This document shows, piece by piece, positions 45,295 to 54,792 of a stretch of 64,000 nucleotides of DNA. The DNA comes from Vibrio amylolyticus (GTDB lineage: Bacteria > Pseudomonadota > Gammaproteobacteria > Enterobacterales > Vibrionaceae). The translations under genes were made by a program, and so were the position numbers. Below the pieces are notes generated by a model. That model saw only the letters and a list, made by a program, of their open reading frames with translations, made no database searches and was not told the DNA's origin. The stretch covers positions 62,001-126,000 of the forward strand of contig NZ_JAJHVV010000011.1 in assembly GCF_023145695.1 (NCBI RefSeq). The letters run 5' to 3'. The stretch's first letter is position 1, and each line of letters opens with the position of its first letter.

Positions 45295-48150
45295 ATGAAA
45301 TTAACAAAACGCTCCGATAGCGTAACCAAAAAAGAGAATCAATTTGGTGTAAGTCGTCGTACGTTCATGAAGAACTCTTCGTTAGCAGCGGGTGGCGCAG
45401 TTGCGGGGGCAAGTCTATTTGCTCCTGGAATGATGAAAAAAGCGGAGGCGAAATCAGTCAGCTCTGATGCTAAAACTGAGATTAAACGCACTATATGTTC
45501 TCACTGTTCTGTCGGTTGTGGCATTTATGCTGAAGTTCAAAATGGTGTTTGGACAGGGCAAGAGCCAGCTTTCGATCATCCATTTAACCTTGGTGGCCAC
45601 TGTGCTAAAGGTGCAGCCTTACGTGAACACGGTCATGGTGAACGCCGTCTAAAATACCCAATGAAGCTTGAAAACGGCAAATGGAAGAAGCTTTCTTGGG
45701 AGCAAGCGATTGAAGAAATTGGCAACAAGACATTAGAGATCCGCAAAGAGTCAGGCCCAGATTCGGTTTACTGGCTTGGTAGCGCGAAGCACAATAACGA
45801 ACAAGCGTATATGTTCCGTAAAATGGCATCGCTATGGGGAACCAATAACGTTGACCACCAAGCACGTATTTGTCACTCAACCACGGTAGCCGGTGTAGCA
45901 AACACGTGGGGCTACGGTGCAATGACGAATTCGTTTAACGACATGCACAACTGTAAGTCGATGCTTTTCATCGGGTCTAACCCAGCAGAAGCTCACCCAG
46001 TGGCGATGCAGCATATCTTGATAGCGAAAGAGAAAAACAACTGCAAAATTGTCGTTGCGGATCCACGTCGTACTCGTACCGCTGCAAAAGCAGATCATTA
46101 CGTATCACTTCGCCCAGGTACTGATGTTGCCTTTATTTGGGGTGTGCTATGGCATGTATTTAAAAACCAATGGGAAGACAAGGAGTTCATTCGTCAACGT
46201 GTCTTTGGTATGGACGAAGTACTAGAAGAAGTCGCCAAGTGGACACCAGAAGAAGTTGAACGTGTAACGGGTATTACAGAAGACGAAGTTTACCAAACGG
46301 CCAAACTGCTCTCTGAAAACCGTCCGGGTTGTGTCGTTTGGTGTATGGGCGGAACTCAACATACAACAGGTAACAACAATACTCGTGCTTACTGTGTACT
46401 TGAACTTGCTCTAGGCAATATGGGTAAATCAGGCGGCGGCGCTAACATCTTCCGTGGTCACGATAACGTGCAAGGCGCAACAGACTTGGGCGTTCTTTCT
46501 CATACTTTACCAGGGTATTACGGGCTATCTGACGGTGCATGGAAACATTGGTCTGGTATTTGGGATTTAGACCACCAATGGGTGAAAGATCGTTTCGATC
46601 AAAATAAATATCGTGGCAAATTACCAATGAACAACATGGGTATTCCTGTTTCTCGTTGGATAGATGGTGTTTTAGAAGACAAAAGTAATATTGAACAGAA
46701 CGATAACATTCGTGCCATGTTCTATTGGGGTCACGCGGTAAACTCGCAAACTCGTGGTGTTGAAATGAAAACCGCGATGCAGAAACTCGACATGATGGTT
46801 ATTGTTGACCCTTACCCAACCGTTGCGGCCGTAATGAATGATCGCACTGATGGTGTGTATCTGTTACCTGCGACAACTCAATTCGAAACCACAGGTTCCG
46901 TGACCGCGTCTAACCGTTCACTGCAATGGCGCGAACAAGTCATTCCACCATTATTTGAGTCAAAACCTGATCATGAAATCATGTACCTGCTGACTAAGAA
47001 GTTAGGTTTCTCTGATCAGCTTTTCAAAAACATTGGTGTTACAAACAATCAGCCTAACATTGAAGACATTACTCGTGAGTTCAATAAGGGTATGTGGACA
47101 ATTGGCTATACAGGTCAAAGCCCAGAACGTATCAAATCACATACTATGAACTGGCATACGTTCCATAAGACGTCTTTGGAAGCGGAAGGCGGTCCAGCAC
47201 ACGGTGAAACCTATGGTCTACCTTGGCCATGCTGGGGAACACCTGAGATGAAACACCCAGGTACTCACATTCTTTACGATACCTCTAAACCTGTTGCCGA
47301 AGGTGGCGGTAACTTTAGAGCTCGATTTGGCGTTGAATTTGAGGGGAAGAGCCTGCTTGCTGAAGACAGCTATTCAAAAGATTGTGAACTGAAAGATGGT
47401 TACCCAGAATTTAGTGACAAACTGCTTAAACAGCTAGGTTGGTGGGACGATCTAACCGAGGCCGAAAAAGCCGCGGCGGAAGGCAAGAACTGGAAAACCG
47501 ACATTTCCGGCGGTATTCAACGTGTAGCGATTAAACATGGTTGTATGCCATTTGGTAACGCGAAAGCACGTGCCATTGTTTGGACATTCCCAGACCGTGT
47601 TCCGCTACACCGAGAACCTCTTTACACTCCAAGACGTGACCTTGTCACTGATTATCCGACATGGGATGACAGTGAGTCCATTTACCGTCTACCAACGATG
47701 TACAAATCGATTCAAGACCAAGACAAGTCTAAAGAGTACCCAATCATTCTAACCTCTGGGCGCTTGGTAGAGTATGAAGGGGGTGGTGAAGAGACACGTT
47801 CTAACCCTTGGCTTGCTGAGCTTCAACAAGAAATGTTCGTTGAAGTGAACCCTAAAGACGCTAATGATCTTGGATTTAAAGATGGTGACATGGTTTGGGT
47901 TGAAGGCGCAGAAAAAGGGCGTATTCATGTTAAAGCCATGGTGACTCGTCGTGTTAAGCCTGGCCTTGCATTTATTCCATTTCACTTTGGTGGGAAGTTC
48001 CAAGGTGAAGACCTTCGAGAGAAATACCCTGAAGGGACAGACCCTTATGTTATTGGTGAATCCGCTAATATAGCGACTACATACGGTTATGACCCTGTGA
48101 CTCAAATGCAGGAAACTAAAGTGACGCTTTGTAACATTCGTAAAGCTTAG
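45295..48150 (+). CDS. fdhA: formate dehydrogenase alpha (catalytic) subunit, cysteine form
   Basis: 951 residues. Tat signal with SRRTFM at 20-25; N-terminal 4Fe-4S site C68, C71, C75, C103; then the bis-MGD domains of the DMSO-reductase family. The metal ligand position reads ARICHSTTV with C193, so cysteine is used and no selenocysteine codon is needed. It oxidises formate to CO2 in the periplasm and passes electrons to FdhB. The ribosome site AGGAG is good. Tungsten or molybdenum may be the metal; the tungstate importer 16 kb away favours possible tungsten. Confidence 0.94.
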   Translation: MKLTKRSDSVTKKENQFGVSRRTFMKNSSLAAGGAVAGASLFAPGMMKKAEAKSVSSDAKTEIKRTICSHCSVGCGIYAEVQNGVWTGQEPAFDHPFNLGGHCAKGAALREHGHGERRLKYPMKLENGKWKKLSWEQAIEEIGNKTLEIRKESGPDSVYWLGSAKHNNEQAYMFRKMASLWGTNNVDHQARICHSTTVAGVANTWGYGAMTNSFNDMHNCKSMLFIGSNPAEAHPVAMQHILIAKEKNNCKIVVADPRRTRTAAKADHYVSLRPGTDVAFIWGVLWHVFKNQWEDKEFIRQRVFGMDEVLEEVAKWTPEEVERVTGITEDEVYQTAKLLSENRPGCVVWCMGGTQHTTGNNNTRAYCVLELALGNMGKSGGGANIFRGHDNVQGATDLGVLSHTLPGYYGLSDGAWKHWSGIWDLDHQWVKDRFDQNKYRGKLPMNNMGIPVSRWIDGVLEDKSNIEQNDNIRAMFYWGHAVNSQTRGVEMKTAMQKLDMMVIVDPYPTVAAVMNDRTDGVYLLPATTQFETTGSVTASNRSLQWREQVIPPLFESKPDHEIMYLLTKKLGFSDQLFKNIGVTNNQPNIEDITREFNKGMWTIGYTGQSPERIKSHTMNWHTFHKTSLEAEGGPAHGETYGLPWPCWGTPEMKHPGTHILYDTSKPVAEGGGNFRARFGVEFEGKSLLAEDSYSKDCELKDGYPEFSDKLLKQLGWWDDLTEAEKAAAEGKNWKTDISGGIQRVAIKHGCMPFGNAKARAIVWTFPDRVPLHREPLYTPRRDLVTDYPTWDDSESIYRLPTMYKSIQDQDKSKEYPIILTSGRLVEYEGGGEETRSNPWLAELQQEMFVEVNPKDANDLGFKDGDMVWVEGAEKGRIHVKAMVTRRVKPGLAFIPFHFGGKFQGEDLREKYPEGTDPYVIGESANIATTYGYDPVTQMQETKVTLCNIRKA

Positions 48151-48161
48151 GAGAAATAAAG

Positions 48162-48770
48162 ATGGCTAATATGAAATTCCTTTGTGACACCAAGCGCTGC
48201 ATCGAATGTAATGGTTGTGTCACTGCGTGTAAAAATGAAAATGATGATGCTCTTGAATGGGGTATTCAGCGTCGTCGCGTTGTTACCCTAAATGACGGCG
48301 AACCGGGAGAGAACTCTATCTCTGTAGCGTGTATGCACTGTACCGATGCGCCTTGCATGGCAGTTTGCCCAGCTGACTGTTTTGAAAGAACCGAAGATGG
48401 CGTTGTCTTGCATAATAAAGACCTCTGTATTGGTTGTGGCTACTGCTTGTTCGCCTGTCCGTTTGGTGCACCCCAGTTTCCAAAGCAAAGCGCATTTGGC
48501 GAACGAGGCAAGATGGATAAATGTACATTCTGTGCAGGTGGCCCTGAAACAGAAGCAGGTTCAGAGGAGGAGCGTAAGAAGTACGGTGCTAACCGTCTAG
48601 CTGAAGGAAAGCTTCCTATGTGTGCGTCACTTTGTTCAACCAAAGCGTTGATTGCTGGTGATGCGAACAAGGTGTCTGACATTTTCCGCCAGCGTGTTGT
48701 AGAACGTGGAGCAAAAGAGGCAGGTTGGACAAATGGTGAAGACCTCGCTTTTGATGCGACGAAGAGCTAA
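48162..48770 (+). CDS. fdhB: formate dehydrogenase beta (iron-sulfur) subunit
   Basis: 202 residues with four cysteine clusters: CIECNGCVTACK, CMHCTDAPCMAVCP, CIGCGYCLFACP and CTFCAG with a later MCASLC. These hold four 4Fe-4S clusters that carry electrons from FdhA to the cytochrome. It lacks its own signal and is expected to ride out with FdhA through Tat. Confidence 0.93.
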   Translation: MANMKFLCDTKRCIECNGCVTACKNENDDALEWGIQRRRVVTLNDGEPGENSISVACMHCTDAPCMAVCPADCFERTEDGVVLHNKDLCIGCGYCLFACPFGAPQFPKQSAFGERGKMDKCTFCAGGPETEAGSEEERKKYGANRLAEGKLPMCASLCSTKALIAGDANKVSDIFRQRVVERGAKEAGWTNGEDLAFDATKS

Positions 48771-48784
48771 CCATGGAGAGAGAT

Positions 48785-49840
48785 ATGTTCAAATGTATTA
48801 AACGTACCTCTCTTGTAATGCTGTCAATAGTGACAGCATTACTGCTTAGCTTGTCTTTTAATGTTCTTGCTAACGACTCTAATAACACTGGGTCTAGCGT
48901 TGCGGAAAGAGAGATTACGCAATTAGCGGGGGCTGATTTTTGGCGTCAAGTCAGAGCAGGAGAAGAAGGTTATACGACTTCGCAATCTCCTGAACATGGC
49001 GTATTGATCAGTACACCAGGGCAAACATGGTACATATTGAAAGAGAAGTGGATGTCACCAGCAGGTGCTATCGCTATTTTTGGTAGTATTTCAGTGGTAA
49101 TTCTTGCATATATTATCGTTGGCCCTGTTATGTTAAGTAAGCCTCGTACGGGAAGAAAGATAAAACGTTGGACGCGATTAGACCGAGCGCTGCATTGGAG
49201 TATGGCGTTTACCTTCCTTACGTTAGCCTTTAGTGGGCTGATGCTCGTTTATGGCAAGCACTTTTTGAAACCTTATGTTCCGACCGAACTGTGGGGCTTC
49301 GTTATCATGCTTGCTAAGCAATATCATAACTACCTAGGTCCGCTGTTTGGTGTGCTGCTTGTTCTTATTCTGTTTAAGTGGTGGCGCAAGTCTATTTTCA
49401 GCCAAGTCGATATTACTTGGTTTATGAAACTAGGCGGGATGGTTGGTAAACATAAAGGGTCGCATCCTTCTGCTGAGTTTTCGAATGCGGGTGAAAAAGC
49501 GCTCTTTTGGTTGCTAATCTTTGCAGGCTCTATTGCCGCGTTTAGTGGCCTTGTACTTGATTTTCCAATCTTTGGCCAGACACGACGTGATATGGAGTTG
49601 TCGAACCTTGTACACATGGTTTCTGCACTTATCCTGATTTGTGGCTTTGTGTTCCATATCTATATTGGCCTGTTCGGTATGGAAGGGGCATTAGAAGGAA
49701 TGGTAACAGGTGAGGTGGATGAAACATGGGCCAAAGAGCATCATGATATCTGGTATGAGGAAGTGATGTCTGAAAACAAGAAAGAGAGCTCTGTAGAAGG
49801 CCAAGTTAAGCAAGAGGCAAAACATGAACAAACAACATAA
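48785..49840 (+). CDS. fdhC: formate dehydrogenase gamma subunit, cytochrome b556
   Basis: 351 residues. A cleaved signal, a periplasmic stretch, then four to five membrane helices with the heme-ligand histidines (RALHWSMAF, YHNYLGPLFG, LVHMVSALIL, FHIYIG). It anchors the enzyme and reduces quinone. The ATG at 48785 has GGAGAG just before it; an ATG four codons earlier is less likely. It ends in a charged tail and overlaps the next gene by 17 bases. Confidence 0.9.
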   Translation: MFKCIKRTSLVMLSIVTALLLSLSFNVLANDSNNTGSSVAEREITQLAGADFWRQVRAGEEGYTTSQSPEHGVLISTPGQTWYILKEKWMSPAGAIAIFGSISVVILAYIIVGPVMLSKPRTGRKIKRWTRLDRALHWSMAFTFLTLAFSGLMLVYGKHFLKPYVPTELWGFVIMLAKQYHNYLGPLFGVLLVLILFKWWRKSIFSQVDITWFMKLGGMVGKHKGSHPSAEFSNAGEKALFWLLIFAGSIAAFSGLVLDFPIFGQTRRDMELSNLVHMVSALILICGFVFHIYIGLFGMEGALEGMVTGEVDETWAKEHHDIWYEEVMSENKKESSVEGQVKQEAKHEQTT

Positions 49841-50240
49841 CGGAATTTGGTTTGCTTATATCGCTAGCTTGTTTACGCCATTAACTTGCTTGCTCTCTGG
49901 TGTCGTTGCGATTGTCTATGCAGGGTATCGCTTAGATAAAGGTGAAGACTCTGAAGTGGTTAACTCCCATTATTATGGGTTGATCCGTAGCTTCTTTCTA
50001 AATCTAACTTTCTTTGTTGTATTGATCGTGACCATTGCTACGTCTAATGGCGTGTTAATCGGCATTAATGACTATTGGTATCAGAGTTCAATGCTAGACA
50101 GCATTGCTTACGTTATTCCTATTATTGGTATGGTGTTCGCCGCTCTCGCTATTGTCATTTGGTTCTATCGAATGTTTAAGGGAATGAAACAGCTCAAGGC
50201 GAATCTTCCTCATAAACCGACGAAAGGTCCAAACTTGTAA
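49824..50240 (+). CDS. small four-helix membrane protein at the end of the fdh operon
   Basis: 138 residues, mostly hydrophobic, with about four helices and a basic tail. It resembles DUF4870-like small membrane proteins in outline, but I do not recognise a family with certainty. Overlap with fdhC and the following terminator show it belongs to the formate dehydrogenase transcript. Confidence 0.65.
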   Translation: MNKQHNGIWFAYIASLFTPLTCLLSGVVAIVYAGYRLDKGEDSEVVNSHYYGLIRSFFLNLTFFVVLIVTIATSNGVLIGINDYWYQSSMLDSIAYVIPIIGMVFAALAIVIWFYRMFKGMKQLKANLPHKPTKGPNL

Positions 50241-50267
50241 ACATTATTGTTGGCCGATAACAAATAT

Positions 50268-50296
50268 AAAGAGAGAGCAACTGACGCTCTCTCTTT
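50268..50296 (+). terminator. terminator of the fdh operon
   Basis: Stem AAAGAGAGAGC / GCTCTCTCTTT with a 7-base loop and trailing T run. Confidence 0.88.
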
Positions 50297-50609
50297 TATT
50301 TTTACTTTTACATAGCTAGTGAGCTAAATGAGCAGATTCTCCAGTTTGGTGCAATAACCCCAAACTGGTGCAGCATTCAAGCAAGCAATCACGAATTACC
50401 CCTAGTGCCACATCTGCAACCTATTGATAAGTCGTCAATATAGTACAAAAACAAACCATAAGTTCATTTAATACCTTCGTGGCATACTCTTTGCAATATA
50501 CGCACTAAATCATGATAAATCTAACAATATAAAGGTACTTTTCGTTTTTTAGCACCAAAGCAGTGCGACGTAAAAGTATGTAGTACGAATGAGTAAGGAG
50601 ACTCTATTC
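50297..50609 (+). promoter_or_regulatory. amt upstream region with NtrC-like half-sites and sigma-54 promoter
   Basis: TGGTGCA occurs at 50347-50353 and 50366-50372, 19 bases apart, each like one arm of the NtrC site TGCACC-N-GGTGCA; the opposite arms are poor. They lie about 110-130 bases before the sigma-54 element at 50480. The rest holds no gene. Confidence 0.55.
50480..50495 (+). promoter_or_regulatory. sigma-54 promoter of amt
   Basis: TGGCATACTCTTTGCA is a perfect match to TGGCAYRNNNNTTGCW. Transcription would begin near 50507, about 100 bases before the start codon. Nitrogen-limitation control by NtrC is expected for this gene family. Confidence 0.88.
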
Positions 50610-51830
50610 ATGTCAGAATCATCAAGCCCAGTCCAAGGTGTCGTTCAAGTCCTCACGCAAAGCTCAGATACATTATTCTTATTGCTGGGTGCCATTATGG
50701 TTTTTCTAATGCACGCAGGATTTGCATTTTTAGAAGTCGGAACGGTACGTCGTAAAAACCAAGTCAACGCGCTAGTAAAAATACTAGCTGATTTTGGTGT
50801 TTCCGCACTCGCTTATTTTTTTATTGGATACTGGGTCGCTTATGGTGGACACTTTTTTTCAAGTGCAGAGACACTTTCACAAGGAAATGGCTACGAACTC
50901 GTTAAGTTCTTTTTTTTAATGACGTTTGCGGCAGCTATTCCTGCCATTGTCTCTGGTGGAATTGCTGAACGAGCACGTTTTTACCCTATTCTTATCGCTA
51001 CCTTCTTAACCGTAGGCCTTGTCTACCCATTCTTTGAAGGTATTGTCTGGAATGGAAATTTTGGCATACAAGCTTGGTTTGAAAATAGTTTTGGCGCGGG
51101 GTTTCATGACTTTGCTGGTTCTGTCGTTGTTCATGGTGTTGGTGGATGGATCGCTCTCATCGCCGTTATTTTTTTAGGCATGCGAAAGGGCCGAGTCAGA
51201 GCAGGTAAGCACACAAACTTCGCACCATCCAATATTCCCTTCCTTGCGTTAGGCGCTTGGATTCTTTGTGTAGGTTGGTTTGGCTTTAATGTTATGTCAG
51301 CCCAGTCGTTGGATGGGATCAGCGGTTTAGTGGCACTGAACTCATTGATGGCAATGGTAGGTGGTATAGTCGTTGCGCTTATTGCGGGTAAGAATGACCC
51401 AGGGTTTATTCATAATGGTCCGCTAGCGGGTCTCGTGGCCATCTGTGCAGGCTCTGATCTTATGCATCCTATTGGTGCTTTAATTACTGGTGGGTTTGCT
51501 GGTGGTCTTTTTGTGTATCTCTTTACGTACTTACAGAACAACACCACTATAGATGATGTACTTGGTGTTTGGCCTCTTCATGGCATATGTGGCGCATGGG
51601 GTGGGGTCGCTGCTGGTATATTTGGTCAAACTGCACTTGGAGGTTTGGGTGGAGTGAGCCTAACGGTACAATTCTTAGGGACAGTTCTGGGTATCACGGT
51701 TGCTGTAATTGGTGCCGTATTCGTTTATGGGCTTCTTCATAAATTGACTGGCTTAAGATTATCAGAAGAGGATGAATTCCTCGGTGCCGATCTTGCTATC
51801 CATAAGATTTCGTCCATAAACGAAGATTAG
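50610..51830 (+). CDS. amt: ammonium channel (Amt family)
   Basis: 406 residues with 11 helices and the Amt hallmarks: MHAGFAFLEVGTVRRKN, DFAGSVVVHGVGGW (pore histidine region), PSNIPFLALGAWILCVGWFGFN, and the second pore histidine in WPLHGICGAWGG. It takes up ammonium under nitrogen limitation. I chose the ATG at 50610, with TAAGGAG 9 bases upstream, over one seven codons earlier. No glnK gene is adjacent, which is unusual for the family. Confidence 0.92.
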   Translation: MSESSSPVQGVVQVLTQSSDTLFLLLGAIMVFLMHAGFAFLEVGTVRRKNQVNALVKILADFGVSALAYFFIGYWVAYGGHFFSSAETLSQGNGYELVKFFFLMTFAAAIPAIVSGGIAERARFYPILIATFLTVGLVYPFFEGIVWNGNFGIQAWFENSFGAGFHDFAGSVVVHGVGGWIALIAVIFLGMRKGRVRAGKHTNFAPSNIPFLALGAWILCVGWFGFNVMSAQSLDGISGLVALNSLMAMVGGIVVALIAGKNDPGFIHNGPLAGLVAICAGSDLMHPIGALITGGFAGGLFVYLFTYLQNNTTIDDVLGVWPLHGICGAWGGVAAGIFGQTALGGLGGVSLTVQFLGTVLGITVAVIGAVFVYGLLHKLTGLRLSEEDEFLGADLAIHKISSINED

Positions 51831-51851
51831 TTGTGAGGCTATTGCAGATTT

Positions 51852-51880
51852 AAGAGAAGCTCTAGGCTTCTCTTTTTTTG
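51852..51880 (+). terminator. terminator after amt
   Basis: Stem AAGAGAAGC / GCTTCTCTT with a 5-base loop, then a run of T. Confidence 0.88.
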
Positions 51881-52001
51881 TTGTAGTTCACATAACCCGC
51901 AGTAAAGTAAGGGGTTTAATACTATGGTCTAACATGAACAACTTCTGATACTAAATGAACAGTGCTAATCTTGAATAAAGTCAGGGCTAAAAGGACATAG
52001 C

Positions 52002-52739
52002 ATGCAGTTTCCTTATAAAAATATCGTTATTCTCACTGGTGCAGGTATCTCTGCTGAATCAGGAATTCAGACTTTCAGAGCACAGGATGGGCTTTGGGAA
52101 AATCATCGTATTGAAGATGTTGCGACACCAGAAGGGTTTGTCCGCGATCCTGATTTAGTCCAAGATTTCTACAATCAAAGACGAAAAAAATTACAGTCTG
52201 AAACGATTAAACCCAATTCTGCACATAATGCACTAGGTCGTTTAGAGGAAGAGTTAGAAGGTAAGGTTACCGTTATCACACAAAACATTGATAATCTTCA
52301 TGAGCGGGGTGGCAGTAATAATATAATTCACATGCATGGTGAGCTATTGAAGTCACGTTGTAGTGAGTCGAACCAAGTCATTGAACACAAAGCTGATATT
52401 TTAACGGGAGAGCTTTGCCATTGCTGTCAAATACCAGCACAGATGCGACCTCATATTGTCTGGTTTGGAGAAATGCCTTTAAGAATGGGCGATATCTATT
52501 CGGCTCTTGAAGAGTGTGATTTGTTTATATCAATTGGCACTTCTGGCGTAGTCTACCCAGCAGCTGGGTTTGTCCATGATGCTAAGATGCACGGTGCTCA
52601 TACGATTGAGATTAATCTAGAGCCAAGTGCAGTAGAAAGTGAATTTGAAGAGAAGCGTTATGGTAAAGCGAGTCTTGAAGTTCCAAAATTGATAGAGGAA
52701 CTGTTAGCTGTTGATAACCAAACTAGGCAGCACGCGTAA
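52002..52739 (+). CDS. cobB: NAD-dependent protein deacylase (sirtuin)
   Basis: 245 residues. The NAD site ILTGAGISAESGIQTFR, the TQNIDNLHERGG loop and the catalytic HMHGELLKSRC are intact. The Y-x-x-R pair (FYNQRRKKL) marks class III sirtuins able to remove succinyl groups. The zinc cysteines are arranged as in E. coli CobB (RCSES, CHCC). It is monocistronic and convergent with the GGDEF gene, whose last codons contain its terminator. Confidence 0.94.
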   Translation: MQFPYKNIVILTGAGISAESGIQTFRAQDGLWENHRIEDVATPEGFVRDPDLVQDFYNQRRKKLQSETIKPNSAHNALGRLEEELEGKVTVITQNIDNLHERGGSNNIIHMHGELLKSRCSESNQVIEHKADILTGELCHCCQIPAQMRPHIVWFGEMPLRMGDIYSALEECDLFISIGTSGVVYPAAGFVHDAKMHGAHTIEINLEPSAVESEFEEKRYGKASLEVPKLIEELLAVDNQTRQHA

Positions 52740-52756
52740 TAAAGAAAGTTTACTCA

Positions 52757-53506
52757 TTAAAGCTCTCCGCCTTTGTTTAGGGAGCTTTTCATTTTGTACA
52801 TTGCGGCATCAGCTTTGGCTAGGGCGTCGTCAAAATTTTTTAACAAGGTGGTTTCAAATCCGTAGCTAAAAGTGATTTGTTCCCCCTCCAAAGTGCGATG
52901 CATCGAATCGACATAGTCTTGCGCGCGCCCAACCTCTGCGATGACAACAAATTCATCCCCACCAATTCGAAAAACTTGTTCGCCTTTTTGTTTAGCAATC
53001 TTTAAAGCTTGTGAAAAACGAATGATTAATAAATCCCCAACGGCGTGGCCTTTATTATCATTGATTTTTTTTAACTCATTAATATCAAAGTAGATAACAT
53101 CAAACTGACTTTTTTTAATGCTACTAAGTTCTTTACGATTATACAGACCAGTTAACTCATCGAGCGCTGCTTCGTGATGAGCTTGTTGAAGTAATCGAGT
53201 TACACCAAATGCAATTAACAAGAATGAAATTTGAAGAACGCCATCTTCCAAAAACGTGTGAGTAAGGTCATGTCTGTTCGCCCAGTCATCCAAAACTTTT
53301 ATTTCTGTAATAACATCGTAGGCTTGGTTACTTGCCAGAAGTAACAACCCCAGCATGAGGATTCGATTGTTCTTTATAACTTTTCTAGAGATGAAATAGA
53401 TATAGATAGTAAGGAAGAGAGAATTGCTTTCAAAGAGTAGGTCATAGTAAGAATCAATTTCGATAAAATAGCTTAAAGCCATCATAGAAATTGAAACAAA
53501 CAGCAT
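52757..53506 (-). CDS. membrane diguanylate cyclase (GGDEF)
   Basis: 249 residues from the first ATG: three to four membrane helices (to about 110), then a GGDEF domain with ALDELTGLYNR at its start and the intact active site RIGGDEFVV. It should make cyclic-di-GMP, and no EAL domain is present. The ATG at 53506 lacks a ribosome site. Sixteen codons further upstream an ATT (53552-53554) follows GAGGTGAGCGA, which is a good ribosome site, and would complete the first helix. The true start may thus be the rare ATT, giving 265 residues. Confidence 0.87.
   Translation of the reverse strand: MLFVSISMMALSYFIEIDSYYDLLFESNSLFLTIYIYFISRKVIKNNRILMLGLLLLASNQAYDVITEIKVLDDWANRHDLTHTFLEDGVLQISFLLIAFGVTRLLQQAHHEAALDELTGLYNRKELSSIKKSQFDVIYFDINELKKINDNKGHAVGDLLIIRFSQALKIAKQKGEQVFRIGGDEFVVIAEVGRAQDYVDSMHRTLEGEQITFSYGFETTLLKNFDDALAKADAAMYKMKSSLNKGGEL
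52758..52790 (+). terminator. cobB terminator inside the GGDEF gene end
   Basis: AAAGCTC and GAGCTTTT arms with extra pairs close a hairpin 18 bases past the cobB stop. The left arm covers the final codons and stop of the convergent GGDEF gene. Confidence 0.65.
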
Positions 53507-53629
53507 TAATGTGATTAAAGCCAGTACACTACTGTACTTTACATTGTACTTAATTCGCTCACCTCAGACACTTTGATTGACGCAGTAAGAAGTAGCCATG
53601 AGGAAAATATAACCCTCATGGCCGCTCAT

Positions 53630-54667
53630 TTAGTTTCCGACTTTTAAACGCTGGAAGTAGTCTTCATACAATACGCTTGCTTCACCAACTTCATCTTGCC
53701 ATACACCGGAATCCATCACCTCTTGAGGAGGAAATATATTAGTATCATTGGCAAACTCTTCAGGCAGTAAAGGGTAGGCCGTTTTAACTGGAGTAGGGTA
53801 ACCGATTTCTAGAGCTATCTTGGCAGCATTCTCTGGGCGAAGAAGGAAATCTATCATCTGGTGTGCTGCATCGATGTTTTTAGCTCCTGAAGGGATAGCC
53901 AAGCTGTCCATCCAGAAAATAGCCCCTTTCTCTGGCCAAATAATATCGATTGAAGCACCTTCTTGGCGAGCCATGTAAGCGGATCCATTCCAAAGCATTC
54001 CTAACGACACTTCTCCAGCAAGATATGGGTTAGCAGGGAAGTCAGAGTTAAACACTAAAACGTTTGGCATTAGCTTTCTAAGTTCTTGATAACCTTCTTC
54101 GATCTCTTTAGGGTCAGTTGTATTTGGTGAATAACCGAGTTTGCTTAGCGCGATATGGAAGACTTCGCGAGAGTCATCCATCAGCATAAGCTGACCTTCC
54201 CATTTACTGTCCCAGAAATCTCCCCAATTACTTAATGAAGAACCATCAAGCATGTCTGAGTTAACACCAATCCCCGTCGCCCCCCAAATGTAGGGAATAG
54301 AGTAGGTGTTATTAGGATCAAATGGCTTGTCTAGGTAGTTTGGATCTAGATCAGAAAAGTGAGAGAGTTTGTTTTTATCTATCTCTTGTAGCATATCTTC
54401 TTTGTGCATTTTAGAGACGAAATATGTTGATGGTACTACCAAGTCATACCCTGAACCTTGTGTTTTTAGCTTGGCATACATGCTCTCATTCGATTCGTAC
54501 GTTGAGTAAATGACTTTGATACCCGTCTCTTTGGTGAAGTTTTCTAGCACTTCATTCGGGATGTATTCTGACCAATTGTAAAAGTAGAGTTCTTTGTCAT
54601 TAGCAAGCGTTGGTTGGGATACAAGAGTCGCGGCAAATATCGCAGCAACACAGAATTTTTTATTCAT
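53630..54667 (-). CDS. potD: spermidine/putrescine-binding periplasmic protein
   Basis: 345 residues with a signal peptide (cut near TLA|NDK). The opening ELYFYNWSEYIPNEVLENF and ESNESMYAKL are typical of PotD/PotF, with an aromatic box for polyamines. It delivers polyamine to PotBC. It is last in the operon after a 125-base gap, so it may be made at its own level. Confidence 0.9.
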   Translation of the reverse strand: MNKKFCVAAIFAATLVSQPTLANDKELYFYNWSEYIPNEVLENFTKETGIKVIYSTYESNESMYAKLKTQGSGYDLVVPSTYFVSKMHKEDMLQEIDKNKLSHFSDLDPNYLDKPFDPNNTYSIPYIWGATGIGVNSDMLDGSSLSNWGDFWDSKWEGQLMLMDDSREVFHIALSKLGYSPNTTDPKEIEEGYQELRKLMPNVLVFNSDFPANPYLAGEVSLGMLWNGSAYMARQEGASIDIIWPEKGAIFWMDSLAIPSGAKNIDAAHQMIDFLLRPENAAKIALEIGYPTPVKTAYPLLPEEFANDTNIFPPQEVMDSGVWQDEVGEASVLYEDYFQRLKVGN

Positions 54668-54792
54668 GGTACTTCCATATCAATTTATAGATAAATGCTT
54701 AAATTAATAAGCTGTAAACTTGGCATAAGCATAGGAAAAAAAACGAATATTTCAACTTTTTACAGTGCCTTTTTATAGAATTCTTCCTTCAT

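Noticed and set aside
50424..50440. TTGATAAGTCGTCAA as an FNR box before amt
   Set aside because: The spacer is five bases, not four, and the right arm differs.
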